Shown here one piece after another: positions 35,489 to 43,425 of a stretch of 64,000 nucleotides of DNA (position 1 is the first letter of the stretch; every line of letters starts with the position of its first letter). Under the pieces are notes generated by a model that worked only from the letters and a program-made list of their open reading frames with translations, ran no database searches and was not told where the DNA came from. The DNA is taken from assembly GCA_902762325.1 (NCBI GenBank), contig CACWNV010000009.1:1-64000 (forward strand), written 5' to 3'. The DNA is from an uncultured Prevotellaceae bacterium. Lineage in GTDB: Bacteria; Bacteroidota; Bacteroidia; Bacteroidales; Bacteroidaceae. A program made the position numbers and the translations under genes.

Positions 35489-36604
35489 ATGAATCGGTAT
35501 ATTTGTATAATCTTCACATATATAGTAATATTCGTTTCACCTGTATTAGCTAATGATTCTATTCAACATGTCCAAGAGGTAGTATTACCGACTCCAAAGA
35601 TTTCTTTTTGGTCACGTGCCTATGATGTGATCAAGGAATTCAGCAGGGTAGACACCAACTATATTGAACCTCAACAATACAATTATGCGGTGATGATTCA
35701 AAACACAAACACGTATGAGTCATACCGCCTGAGAGATAAAGACGGCAACAGCATCAGCTTGTCTCCTAATCCCAGCGTGAAATTTGGTCCCTATGTAGGT
35801 TGGCGTTGGCTGTTCTTAGGTTATACGATAGATTTCTTCCATTTAGGGAGTGGAAAGATGAAACAAGATTTTGATTTCAGCATATATAGCAACCAGGTAG
35901 GTGTTGACCTGTTCTATCGTCAGACTGGAAACAATTATAAAATCCATCGGATGGAGATCAAAGAGAACAAGAATACACTTCAGATGAAAGATCTCTCATT
36001 CGGCGGGTTCAGTGCAAGTATCAAAGGAATTAATCTCTACTATATATTCAATCATAAAAAGTTCTCCTATCCGGCTGCCTTTAGTCAGAGTACCAGGCAG
36101 AAACGTAGTGCTGCTTCATTTTTGATGGGTGTCGGCTATACGAAACATAGCCTAAGTCTTAACATCAGACAAGTGCGTGATATTGTCAAAGAGAACTTAA
36201 AGGAAGAAATTAAGTTCGATTCTACCTATCAGTCGGCAAAGGTGAGTTACTCTGATGTATCGGTCTCTGCGGGATGGGCATACAACTGGGTGTTTGCCAA
36301 GAACTGGTTGTTTGCAGCATCTTTATCTGGAGCCATTGCCTATAAGAGAGCGACAGGAGACAAGCAGGCTAAATGGTTCTCATTCAGGGATTTCACTTTC
36401 GACAATTTCAACATCGACGGTATCGGGCGTTTTGGCATTGTATGGAATGATGCAAAGTATTTTATTGGGGCTAATGCAATTTTCCATGCATACAACTATA
36501 ATAAGAGTCAGTTCTCAACAAACACTTTGTTCGGAAACCTTAATATATATGCAGGTTTTAATTTCGGAAACCGACATCGAAAACACAAGGCGAAGAATAA
36601 GTAG
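35489..36604 (+). CDS. DUF4421 outer-membrane beta-barrel-like protein
   Basis: A 371-residue protein with a signal peptide (IIFTYIVIFVSPVLA). The mature region contains FSRVDTNYIEPQQYNYAVMI followed by alternating strands (FGPYVGWRWLFLGYTIDF, FNIDGIGRFGIVWND) ending FGNLNIYAGFNFGNRHRKHK, consistent with a beta-barrel. I place it in DUF4421, a Bacteroidetes family of unknown function, from recalled pattern (D-T-N-Y-I, Y-x-G-W-R-W). It follows the oxidoreductase gene by 11 nt. Its last 47 bp overlap, tail to tail, the 3' end of the convergent DUF1460 gene. Confidence 0.75.
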   Translation: MNRYICIIFTYIVIFVSPVLANDSIQHVQEVVLPTPKISFWSRAYDVIKEFSRVDTNYIEPQQYNYAVMIQNTNTYESYRLRDKDGNSISLSPNPSVKFGPYVGWRWLFLGYTIDFFHLGSGKMKQDFDFSIYSNQVGVDLFYRQTGNNYKIHRMEIKENKNTLQMKDLSFGGFSASIKGINLYYIFNHKKFSYPAAFSQSTRQKRSAASFLMGVGYTKHSLSLNIRQVRDIVKENLKEEIKFDSTYQSAKVSYSDVSVSAGWAYNWVFAKNWLFAASLSGAIAYKRATGDKQAKWFSFRDFTFDNFNIDGIGRFGIVWNDAKYFIGANAIFHAYNYNKSQFSTNTLFGNLNIYAGFNFGNRHRKHKAKNK

Positions 36605-37457
36605 AATCCTTTATCCATCTCACGATTCGGATTCCTTTCTGTGAGGGATGTTTCTGCATATAGTCGTATAGAGTCATTGGTTCTTCCACCACCTTTTTGT
36701 GTATCTGTGAGGCATTTATCAGATGCAATCCGTCTAAATGCCATATTGCAAAGCCTATATGTGATGTGTCGAGTCCCTTCTTCTTGGTCGTGATGGCAAT
36801 GATGTCACCATCTTGAATGGCATTCCTCATGGCATCTGTATTACTGATTTCTTCCTTTGGAATATAACGAAATTGTCTGCCGGTGAGGTTTTCTTCTGTT
36901 ATCTCTATATCCTTAATCATTAACGGGTTGTCAGCAAGCATGGGATACAGATTCGAATGGGTGCTCATGAAATTAATAGCCAACGTCTGAACTTGTGTAA
37001 AGACAGAATCAGGTTGCTGGATTTCTTTAACAAAGTTCATTTGAGTATTGTCCTCTATCCACTCCGTGAAATAATGCAGGCGGGTGGGATAGGAGACAAC
37101 ACCTTTTCTATACCGAATGAGGCGCAGATACTTACAAAAGTCCTCAAAAGATGTTTTGCCATTGTTTGCACAAAGCGTCAGGGCCATTACGTTTTCCACG
37201 AAAGTCGTACAATCCAGTTGCCTGAGATTGACGATTAACTGCTCACTTTTATTCACTTCCAATGTCTTGGCTACATAAGGGATGTCAAGCAGCTGATGTG
37301 AGAAATGAATAATCAGATTATTATCCTTGTCGAGTTTCAAGGCATCTTGTAGCAATTTCATGACAACGATGGAATCCACCTTAGTATATTGAATGTTCTG
37401 AGCCGATAGTGTCATACATGTCAGCCCAAACACGAATAATAGAATTCTTTTCATCAT
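36558..37457 (-). CDS. DUF1460 NlpC/P60-like cysteine amidase, secreted
   Basis: A 299-residue secreted protein (LLFVFGLTCMTLSAQ signal). The catalytic cysteine is C83 in RQLDCTTFVENV and the histidine lies in DTSHIGFAIWH, with HLINAS following; this is the papain-like arrangement of DUF1460. Characterised Bacteroides members act on bacterial cell-wall peptides, so an N-acetylmuramoyl-L-alanine amidase or peptidase role is likely. Its ATG shares a base with the relA stop (TAATG), so the two are translationally coupled. Its stop lies inside the convergent DUF4421 gene. Confidence 0.85.
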   Translation of the reverse strand: MMKRILLFVFGLTCMTLSAQNIQYTKVDSIVVMKLLQDALKLDKDNNLIIHFSHQLLDIPYVAKTLEVNKSEQLIVNLRQLDCTTFVENVMALTLCANNGKTSFEDFCKYLRLIRYRKGVVSYPTRLHYFTEWIEDNTQMNFVKEIQQPDSVFTQVQTLAINFMSTHSNLYPMLADNPLMIKDIEITEENLTGRQFRYIPKEEISNTDAMRNAIQDGDIIAITTKKKGLDTSHIGFAIWHLDGLHLINASQIHKKVVEEPMTLYDYMQKHPSQKGIRIVRWIKDSTYSSPCVFDVGFRN

Positions 37458-39664
37458 TATATCCTGATAACTTGTTTTACACCTCTGATGGTTCTTAGTT
37501 TTTTCAATAATGCCTCAAGCTTGGAAGTGTCTTCTAATATCACGTCAAGATTACCACTGAATAGTCCGTCATGAGAATTAATGTTGATAGACCTCATCAT
37601 TATTTTCTCTTCTTTGGAAATAATGTTGGTAATGTTGTTGACTATACCGATGTCATCATTGCCGATGATACGAAGAGTGATACTATACTGAGATGTTCCC
37701 TTTCCACTCCAGCGGGCTTTGACAATACGGTAACCAAAACGCTTACGTAGCTCGGCGGCATTCGGGCAATCCTGACGATGGACTTTGATGCCTCCGTTGA
37801 CGGTCACAAATCCGAAAACAGGGTCTCCATAGATAGGACGGCAGCACTTTGCCAATGAGAATTCTAACCCTTTCAGGTTTCTGTCTATCACCAAAACATC
37901 ATCATTTCCCTTGACAATGTTCTCGCTCGGATTGTAATAATTGAACTCCTCAGCACTACGGGTGGGTGCGGTCGCATTGGGATTTAACTCATGGTCTCTT
38001 ATGTTGATATACTTATCGACAACAGTATTGATGTCAAGCTTCTCGTCTGCGATTGCCCGATAGAAGTCACTCACGACCTTGAATCCAAGCTTCTTAATCG
38101 TGTGAGACATGATACTCTCTTCGACATCCACCTTTTTATTCTTAAAGCGTCGTTCCAGAGCTTCCTTTGCCAGAATACCGTCCTTGTGTTCAGCATCCTT
38201 AATGGCAAGTCTTATCTTTGATTTTGCCCGTGATGTGTAGACAAGGTTTATCCAATCACGCTTGGGCTTCTGATTGCTTTGTGTGAGAATCTCTATCGTA
38301 TCGCCTGAGTGGAGCACCTCACGGATAGACACAGCCTTCCCGTTGATTCTTCCACCGACACATGTATTGCCTATTCCAGAGTGGATGTGATAGGCAAAGT
38401 CGAGGATTGTAGCTCCTTTAGGAAACTTGAGAAGATCACCTTTCGGGGTGAAGACGTACACTTCATCTTCATATAAGTCCATCTTGAACTGATCCATTAC
38501 CTGAAGGTTGTCTCCACTTTCCAATGCAGAACGAATACTGTTCAGCCATTCGTCAACATTGTTCTCTCCCTTAACACCTTTATATCGCCAGTGAGCAGCC
38601 AGTCCTCTTTCGGCTATCTCATCCATGCGCTCTGTTCTTATCTGAACCTCTACCCATTTGTTTTCGGGACCGAGCACGGTGATATGCAGGCACTCATAGC
38701 CATTGCTCTTAGGAACACTCAGCCAGTCACGTAGTCGTTTGGGATTAGGCTGGTACATGTCTGTGACAATGGAATATGCCTGCCAGCAAAGCATCTTCTC
38801 TTTCTCAAGCTGGGGAGAGTCAATGATAATCCGAATGGCAAACAAATCATAGATCCCTTCGAATCCACATTTTTGTTTCTTCATCTTCTGCCATATCGAA
38901 TGAATGCTCTTTGTACGGCCTTTCATGTGGAACTTGAGGCCGGCTTCTTCCAAACGCTGCTGTATCGGACCGATAAATCGTTCTATGTAAGCGTCCCTTG
39001 ATTTTTTTGTAGCATTCAGCTTTTCTTTAATCAGATAATACGCATCATGTTCCAGGTATTTCAAACTCAGGTCTTCAAGCTCGCTTTTGAGCTTGTATAG
39101 TCCTAACTTATGAGCCAAAGGAGCATATAGATAGGAGGCCTCTTCGCTGATTCTATGACGTGCCTCTTCATTGTCGGTGTCACGGATCTGCCGCATCAGA
39201 TTGACACGGTCGGCAATCATAATCAATATCACCCGCATGTCTTCAGCAAATGAGAGAAGCAGATTTCTGAAGTTTTCACTCTCTATGACGGGACTCTTCT
39301 TATATAGTTCACGAATGCGCAGAAGTCCATGGATGATCCGATTGACGGACTCACCAAAGTCAGCACTGACGTTTTGTTCATCAGGTTGTTCCTCCATGAT
39401 AGAGTAGAGCATGATAGCAACCACTCCATCCCGTCCTAAGCCAATCTCCTCAATGGCAATCTGAGCCGTACAGAGACCGTTTAATATGGGATTCAACCCG
39501 AATGTGTCTCTTTGTACCGTTCCATCCTTTATCGCCTTGTTAAAGTAATGGTATATCTTCCTCTCATCGTCATTCTGAAGAGAGTCTTTTATGGAGGATT
39601 TGATGAACTTTATCAGCTTGTATGCCTGTTGACGTTCTTCATCCGTAAAACTGAATTTTTCCAT
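37457..39664 (-). CDS. relA: RelA/SpoT-family (p)ppGpp synthetase with degenerate hydrolase domain
   Basis: A 735-residue stringent-response enzyme. Domain order is N-terminal HD-like domain (1-200), synthetase (~245-360, RTKSIHSIWQKM, YDLFAIRIII, RDWLSVPKSNGYECLH, EVQIRTERMDEIAERG), TGS (~400-465, VYVFTPKGDLLKFPKGATIL), helical region and ACT (~660-735). The hydrolase HD/ED signature is absent: where active enzymes have L-H-D-x-x-E-D, this protein reads LYSIMEE (86-92). It is therefore probably a synthetase-only RelA type, with hydrolysis left to another SpoT-like protein outside the window. It heads an operon with the DUF1460 gene. Confidence 0.9.
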   Translation of the reverse strand: MEKFSFTDEERQQAYKLIKFIKSSIKDSLQNDDERKIYHYFNKAIKDGTVQRDTFGLNPILNGLCTAQIAIEEIGLGRDGVVAIMLYSIMEEQPDEQNVSADFGESVNRIIHGLLRIRELYKKSPVIESENFRNLLLSFAEDMRVILIMIADRVNLMRQIRDTDNEEARHRISEEASYLYAPLAHKLGLYKLKSELEDLSLKYLEHDAYYLIKEKLNATKKSRDAYIERFIGPIQQRLEEAGLKFHMKGRTKSIHSIWQKMKKQKCGFEGIYDLFAIRIIIDSPQLEKEKMLCWQAYSIVTDMYQPNPKRLRDWLSVPKSNGYECLHITVLGPENKWVEVQIRTERMDEIAERGLAAHWRYKGVKGENNVDEWLNSIRSALESGDNLQVMDQFKMDLYEDEVYVFTPKGDLLKFPKGATILDFAYHIHSGIGNTCVGGRINGKAVSIREVLHSGDTIEILTQSNQKPKRDWINLVYTSRAKSKIRLAIKDAEHKDGILAKEALERRFKNKKVDVEESIMSHTIKKLGFKVVSDFYRAIADEKLDINTVVDKYINIRDHELNPNATAPTRSAEEFNYYNPSENIVKGNDDVLVIDRNLKGLEFSLAKCCRPIYGDPVFGFVTVNGGIKVHRQDCPNAAELRKRFGYRIVKARWSGKGTSQYSITLRIIGNDDIGIVNNITNIISKEEKIMMRSININSHDGLFSGNLDVILEDTSKLEALLKKLRTIRGVKQVIRI

Positions 39665-39680
39665 CTCTACAATTTTAATG

Positions 39681-39688
39681 CAAAATTA
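39681..39688 (-). promoter_or_regulatory. -7 box of relA
   Basis: The minus strand reads TAATTTTG, 16 nt before the ATG at 39664. Confidence 0.5.
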
Positions 39689-39731
39689 TAAAAAAACAAA
39701 TGAATCGTTTCTGTTTTTCAAAAAAACTAAC

Positions 39732-39739
39732 TATATTTG
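39732..39739 (+). promoter_or_regulatory. -7 box of the DUF4301 gene
   Basis: TATATTTG matches TAnnTTTG. An in-frame alternative start at 39737 lies inside this box, so translation must begin downstream, at 39800. Confidence 0.55.
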
Positions 39740-39799
39740 CCCAATATTTACCATAAATGTGGTAATAACCTGAATCAAAATCTTAAACCCATAAAAAAT

Positions 39800-41326
39800 A
39801 TGCTATCAGATCAAGACCTTAAACAGATTAAGGCTCGCGGAATTTCCGAAGAGCAAGTTGAATACCAGTTGAATCAGTTCAAGACAGGATTTCCTTTTCT
39901 AAAGTTAGAATCAGCAGCTGGTATTGGTAATGGTATTATCTCCCCAGATGAGGATGCTCGAAAAAAGAGTGTCGAGTGTTGGAACGAATACAAACAGGAA
40001 GGACATAAAGTTGTGAAGTTCGTTCCTGCAAGTGGAGCCGCCAGCCGTATGTTCAAAGACATGTTCGCCTTTGTGAATGCTCCTTATGATGTTCCTACCA
40101 CCGCATTTGAGAAGGAGTATTTTGATAATATCCGTAAATTCGCCTTCCGTGAGGCTCTTTGTGACAAGTGCAAGGAGAATGAGAAGAAGAGTATTCGTAC
40201 ATTGCTGGATGAAGGAAACTATAAGGCAGTGGCACGTAACATGCTGGCTCCTGAAGGATTGAACTATGGTAATCTGCCAAAGGGATTGCTGTTGTTCCAT
40301 GAATATGCAGAAGGACCGCGCACACCGATGGAAGAGCATCTTGTCGAGGCCGCCTTATATGCAAGCAGTAATGGTGAGGCAAATGTCCATTTCACGGTAA
40401 GTCACGACCACCTTGAGTTGTTCAAGCAGAAAGTAGCAGAAAAAGCTGATTACTATGCTAACAAGTTCGGAGTGAAGTTTAACATCAGCTTCTCTGAGCA
40501 AAAGCCGAGCACAGACACGATAGCCGTTAATCCTGATAACACTCCGTTCAGAAACGAAGACGGTTCTCTGCTGTTCCGTCCGGGTGGACATGGAGCACTT
40601 ATCCAGAACCTTAACGATATCGATGCTGATGTCGTGTTCATTAAGAATATCGATAATGTCGTTCCCGACCATCTGAAAGCTGATACCGTTGAGTATAAGC
40701 AAGTGATTGCCGGTATCCTCGTTGAGCTTCAGAAGCGTGCCTTCGAGTATTTGCGTCTGCTTGATACAGGTAGGTACACCCACGAGCAGCTGGAAGAGAT
40801 TATTCATTTCCTGAAACATGACTTGTGTTGCAATCGTACTGACTTGAAGGAGTTGGAAGATGCTGAGCTTGTCATCTATCTCAGGAAGAAGCTGAATCGT
40901 CCGATGCGTGTCTGTGGTGTGGTGAAGAATGTCGGTGAACCTGGTGGTGGTCCGTTCCTTACTTACAATCAGGATGGAACAATCAGCTTGCAGATCTTGG
41001 AGAGCAGCCAGATTGACAAGAGCAACGAGGCTTATATGAAGATGTTCACAGAGGGTACTCACTTCAATCCTGTTGACCTTGTATGCGCTATTAAGGATTA
41101 TAAGGGCAATCCGTTCAACCTGCCCGAATTTGTGGATGTTACAACTGGATTCATCAGCAGTAAGAGTAAGAATGGCCGTGAGCTGAAAGCACTTGAACTT
41201 CCCGGCTTATGGAATGGTGCAATGAGTGACTGGAATACCGTCTTTGTTGAAGTTCCTCTTTCAACTTTCAACCCGGTAAAGACCGTCAACGACTTGCTTC
41301 GTGCGCAACATCAGAGTGCTGAATAA
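39800..41326 (+). CDS. DUF4301 protein of unknown function
   Basis: 508 residues from the ATG at 39800 (MLSDQDLKQIKARG). A nucleotidyltransferase-like glycine-rich stretch (KFVPASGAASRMFKDMF) and NLPKGLLLFHEYAEGPRTPM resemble the sugar-nucleotide pyrophosphorylase fold, and FRPGGHGALIQNLNDIDADV with FIKNIDNVVPDHLK reinforces this. DUF4301 is a Bacteroidetes family; a nucleotidyltransferase activity is inference. No signal peptide is present. It is transcribed alone and ends at a long hairpin. Confidence 0.82.
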   Translation: MLSDQDLKQIKARGISEEQVEYQLNQFKTGFPFLKLESAAGIGNGIISPDEDARKKSVECWNEYKQEGHKVVKFVPASGAASRMFKDMFAFVNAPYDVPTTAFEKEYFDNIRKFAFREALCDKCKENEKKSIRTLLDEGNYKAVARNMLAPEGLNYGNLPKGLLLFHEYAEGPRTPMEEHLVEAALYASSNGEANVHFTVSHDHLELFKQKVAEKADYYANKFGVKFNISFSEQKPSTDTIAVNPDNTPFRNEDGSLLFRPGGHGALIQNLNDIDADVVFIKNIDNVVPDHLKADTVEYKQVIAGILVELQKRAFEYLRLLDTGRYTHEQLEEIIHFLKHDLCCNRTDLKELEDAELVIYLRKKLNRPMRVCGVVKNVGEPGGGPFLTYNQDGTISLQILESSQIDKSNEAYMKMFTEGTHFNPVDLVCAIKDYKGNPFNLPEFVDVTTGFISSKSKNGRELKALELPGLWNGAMSDWNTVFVEVPLSTFNPVKTVNDLLRAQHQSAE

Positions 41327-41345
41327 TAATTAGACTATACATTTT

Positions 41346-41391
41346 GTGCCATCTCTCATCAAAAATCTTTGATGGAAGATGGCACTTCTTT
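41346..41391. terminator. Long hairpin between the DUF4301 and SIMPL genes
   Basis: GTGCCATCT (41346-41354) pairs with AGATGGCAC (41377-41385), and the inner CATCAAA pairs with TTTGATG; TTCTTTT follows. It lies between convergent genes; AAAAT on the left gives a T run on the minus strand, so it could be bidirectional. Confidence 0.82.
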
Positions 41392-41403
41392 TGTGTGTTC
41401 CGA

Positions 41404-42105
41404 TTAGTCTTTGAGTGAATATGTAACGGTGGTTACCACTCTAACCTTTTTAATATAAGGTGTATTTGAATCGCGGTCGTCTATTGAGAACTGCCCCTGG
41501 TCGGCTGATACAATCTTGTTAAGCTGGCTATTGCTGTTTGTAGCAAACTGTTCAGCCGTTTTCTGGGCATTCTCTATTGCTTCCTGCATCATCTTGGGCT
41601 TCATGTCCTTGAAGGAAACATATTCGTATTTGATGGGATTCTCGTATCCTCCGTCAACAATGGCAATGCCTTCTTTGAGCAGTTCACCTTGTCGTGCGAT
41701 GATAGAACGAACAAGTTTAACATTATTCGAAGTGACGGTGATGATCGACGTGATGTTATACCGATACCCTTTCTGGTTGTTGCTGTATTGGTCAGCATTT
41801 AAGTCGATGACAACGGGAGCATTGATATTGATTTCACTTTCCTTGATTCCGTTGCTGATTAGGAACTTCTTGATTTTCGACTGGGTGACACCAATCTCGC
41901 TATATAGCTGTGGAAGGTCATTTCCCAGTTCCTTGGAGAGAATAGGCCATGTCACTTTGTCGGCAGGCACTTCCCGTTCAGAGAGTCCCTTTACACTTAC
42001 CTTACGGTCTTTGTTGGCAAAGTTGTCAATTCCTCCCTTTAAGCAAAGTCCTAATACTATAATGCCTATGGCAATGATAGTAGCTGAAATAATTTTTTCT
42101 TTCAT
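41404..42105 (-). CDS. SIMPL (DUF541) domain protein
   Basis: A 233-residue protein with an N-terminal membrane anchor or signal (IISATIIAIGIIVLGLCL). The SIMPL domain is recognisable from VSVKGLSEREVPADKVTWPI, INAPVVIDLNADQ, YRYNITSIITVTSNNVKLV and the conserved AIENAQKTAEQFA helix. Family members lie in the periplasm or on the surface and their function is poorly defined (oxidative-stress and calcium-linked roles reported for some). Transcribed alone; its upstream region holds two copies of the GGGAAAATCC motif shared with the promoter at 23554. Confidence 0.85.
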   Translation of the reverse strand: MKEKIISATIIAIGIIVLGLCLKGGIDNFANKDRKVSVKGLSEREVPADKVTWPILSKELGNDLPQLYSEIGVTQSKIKKFLISNGIKESEININAPVVIDLNADQYSNNQKGYRYNITSIITVTSNNVKLVRSIIARQGELLKEGIAIVDGGYENPIKYEYVSFKDMKPKMMQEAIENAQKTAEQFATNSNSQLNKIVSADQGQFSIDDRDSNTPYIKKVRVVTTVTYSLKD

Positions 42106-42172
42106 ATTGATTCCTTTCTAAAAGTTATTGTGCAAATCTGAAATTCTTGTGCAAAGAAACAAATTGTGCGTT

Positions 42173-42219
42173 GAAAAATAGAGGGAAAATCCCTAAAAAC
42201 GATAAGGGAAAATCCTAAA
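42173..42219 (-). promoter_or_regulatory. Operator-like repeats upstream of the SIMPL gene
   Basis: On the minus strand TTTAGGATTTTCCC (42206-42219) and TTTAGGGATTTTCC (42184-42197) form a direct repeat of 22-bp period, followed by TATTTTTC (42173-42180), one base off the -7 consensus. The same motif-then-TATTTTT order occurs at 23554-23576. The remaining 67 nt to the start at 42105 would be leader. Confidence 0.45.
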
Positions 42220-42301
42220 TCATGATTCATCCTGATTCTTTCTCCCTTGTCCTTCCCTGCCCATCATTGCATCGTAGGGGCTATGGGAAGACTTAAAAAA
42301 C

Positions 42302-42340
42302 AAAAAAAGAGGCAGCAAGAACATTAATCCTTGCTGCCTC
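42302..42340 (-). terminator. Intrinsic terminator of the beta-barrel protein gene
   Basis: On the minus strand GAGGCAGCAAG (42340-42330), a short loop, CTTGCTGCCTC (42319-42309), then a run of seven T (42308-42302) and more T beyond. It lies just after the stop at 42362. Confidence 0.9.
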
Positions 42341-42361
42341 AACTTATATGGGAATAGACTA

Positions 42362-42958
42362 TTAAAGCGGAATCTTGTAGCCAAGAGTCAGCATGATAAC
42401 GCTATTCTTGCCATCATAGTGTTCAACAATCTTGGTTAATCCCAAGTTGTAGCGAGCATCAATTACGAAATCTGAAATCTCATAAGACAGACCAATGGGG
42501 ATGGAAAGGTCAAACTTCTTCAAGCCATCAGTACCTGACTCGTCAAATTTCACCCATTTGCCATCGATGTTCTCTTCGCCTTTCCACTTTCTTGAGAGCA
42601 GGAATCCAGGCTGAACACCAGCCTTAATAGCCAAACCTGGTGCAACGTAGTAATTGGCAAGGATGGGAACATTTAAATAAGTGAGGGTGTTTTTTTCATC
42701 CTTCATGTAATTATTGTCCTTGAAAGCATTTCCCTGCATAGACACCAGCAAACCAGCCGTGATAGCAAATGGGTCAGACATTTTGTAGCCAAACTCTGCA
42801 CCACCTACTAATCCGAGCTTCATCTTTGAATTGTCTGCTTTAGTCACGTTAGATAATGTTCCACCGACCATGGGCTTCACAAACATTTGTTGTGCGTTAG
42901 CGCATACTGTAGTCATCAAAGCGACTACCATTGTCATTAGAATCTTTTTCATTGTCAT
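42362..42958 (-). CDS. PorT-like outer-membrane beta-barrel protein
   Basis: A 198-residue protein with a signal peptide (ILMTMVVALMTTVCANAQ). The mature part is an eight-strand-type barrel (VKPMVGGTLSNVTKAD, KLGLVGGAEFGYKMSDPF, YLNVPILANYYVAPGLAIKA, DFVIDARYNLGLTKI) ending with SVIMLTLGYKIPL. This matches the OMP_b-brl/PorT-like family abundant in Bacteroidetes; function unknown. The first ATG is 42958, with a second two codons later (MKKIL). It has its own promoter and terminator. Confidence 0.8.
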   Translation of the reverse strand: MTMKKILMTMVVALMTTVCANAQQMFVKPMVGGTLSNVTKADNSKMKLGLVGGAEFGYKMSDPFAITAGLLVSMQGNAFKDNNYMKDEKNTLTYLNVPILANYYVAPGLAIKAGVQPGFLLSRKWKGEENIDGKWVKFDESGTDGLKKFDLSIPIGLSYEISDFVIDARYNLGLTKIVEHYDGKNSVIMLTLGYKIPL

Positions 42959-43046
42959 GTAGTTTTGTAATTAAACAAGTTAATAATTCATCTCTATAAA
43001 TCAATGTCGCAGAGTACAAATGCGCATAAATGCTTCTACGACGGTG

Positions 43047-43054
43047 CAAAGATA
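43047..43054 (-). promoter_or_regulatory. -7 box of the beta-barrel protein gene
   Basis: The minus strand reads TATCTTTG; the start at 42958 lies 88 nt downstream, a long leader for this window. Confidence 0.5.
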
Positions 43055-43127
43055 ATATTTTTTTAATATGTACTCAAATTTCTTGGAAAAATCTTTCATT
43101 AGTGTGGCAATGTGGCTTTTGCTAGAC

Positions 43128-43188
43128 GCAAACGATGCGTTTAGGAGGCGTAAATGTATCGTTTACCGCTCGTAAACGTATCGTTTAG
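43128..43188 (+). repeat. Array 4 of the 22-bp palindromic repeat family (3 units)
   Basis: 17-bp units start at 43128, 43150 and 43172: GCAAACGATGCGTTTAG, GTAAATGTATCGTTTAC and GTAAACGTATCGTTTAG, with spacers gaggc and cgctc. The last contains a perfect TAAACG-TAT-CGTTTA palindrome. This is the only array that lies between divergent genes, upstream of dnaB. Confidence 0.9.
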
Positions 43189-43220
43189 GATTATTGAAGG
43201 ATGATGTGAGAATTAGGAAG

Positions 43221-43331
43221 GATGAAATGGTAGTCTTCGGTGAGGGAAAAAGGGCTTGATGGTTGAAGGAGAAGTTTTGAAGATTGAAGTGATAGCCTTC
43301 GGTGAGGGAGAATGACTTGGAGGATGAAGGA
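43221..43331 (+). repeat. Imperfect direct repeat, period about 61 bp, upstream of dnaB
   Basis: The stretch 43221-43270 and the stretch 43282-43331 align closely. Both contain TCTTCGGTGAGGGA or CCTTCGGTGAGGGA near the middle and end in GATGAAGGA or GTTGAAGGA. No ORF or known element explains them. Confidence 0.8.
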
Positions 43332-43376
43332 TTGGAAGTTTGACGCTCTCTTCCGCAAAAATTTTGGGGATTTGTA

Positions 43377-43406
43377 TTTGATTGTCGAATTTAATCTTTA
43401 AATTTG
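43377..43406 (+). promoter_or_regulatory. Promoter of dnaB
   Basis: TTTG (43377-43380), 18 nt, TAAATTTG (43399-43406); the ATG is 20 nt downstream at 43426. Confidence 0.6.
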
Positions 43407-43425
43407 CACGTAAAACTAAAGAATT

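Larger units (their letters stand above)
42959..43425. other. 467-bp divergent intergenic region with promoters and two repeat types
   Basis: No gene is evident. In order it holds the leader and -7 box of the beta-barrel gene (43047-43054), repeat array 4 (43128-43188), a 61-bp-period direct repeat (43221-43331) and the dnaB promoter (43377-43406). Confidence 0.7.

Noticed and set aside
39737-39799. Upstream start of the DUF4301 gene
   Set aside because: The codon lies inside the -7 box, so it cannot be in the mRNA.
40355-41062. Minus-strand 235-residue ORF
   Set aside because: Lies wholly inside the DUF4301 gene, with no recognisable domain or promoter.
42302-42340. tRNA-like fold
   Set aside because: The GAGGCAGCAAG stem is a simple terminator hairpin with a T run; no cloverleaf or anticodon arm is present, and no tRNA was seen elsewhere.
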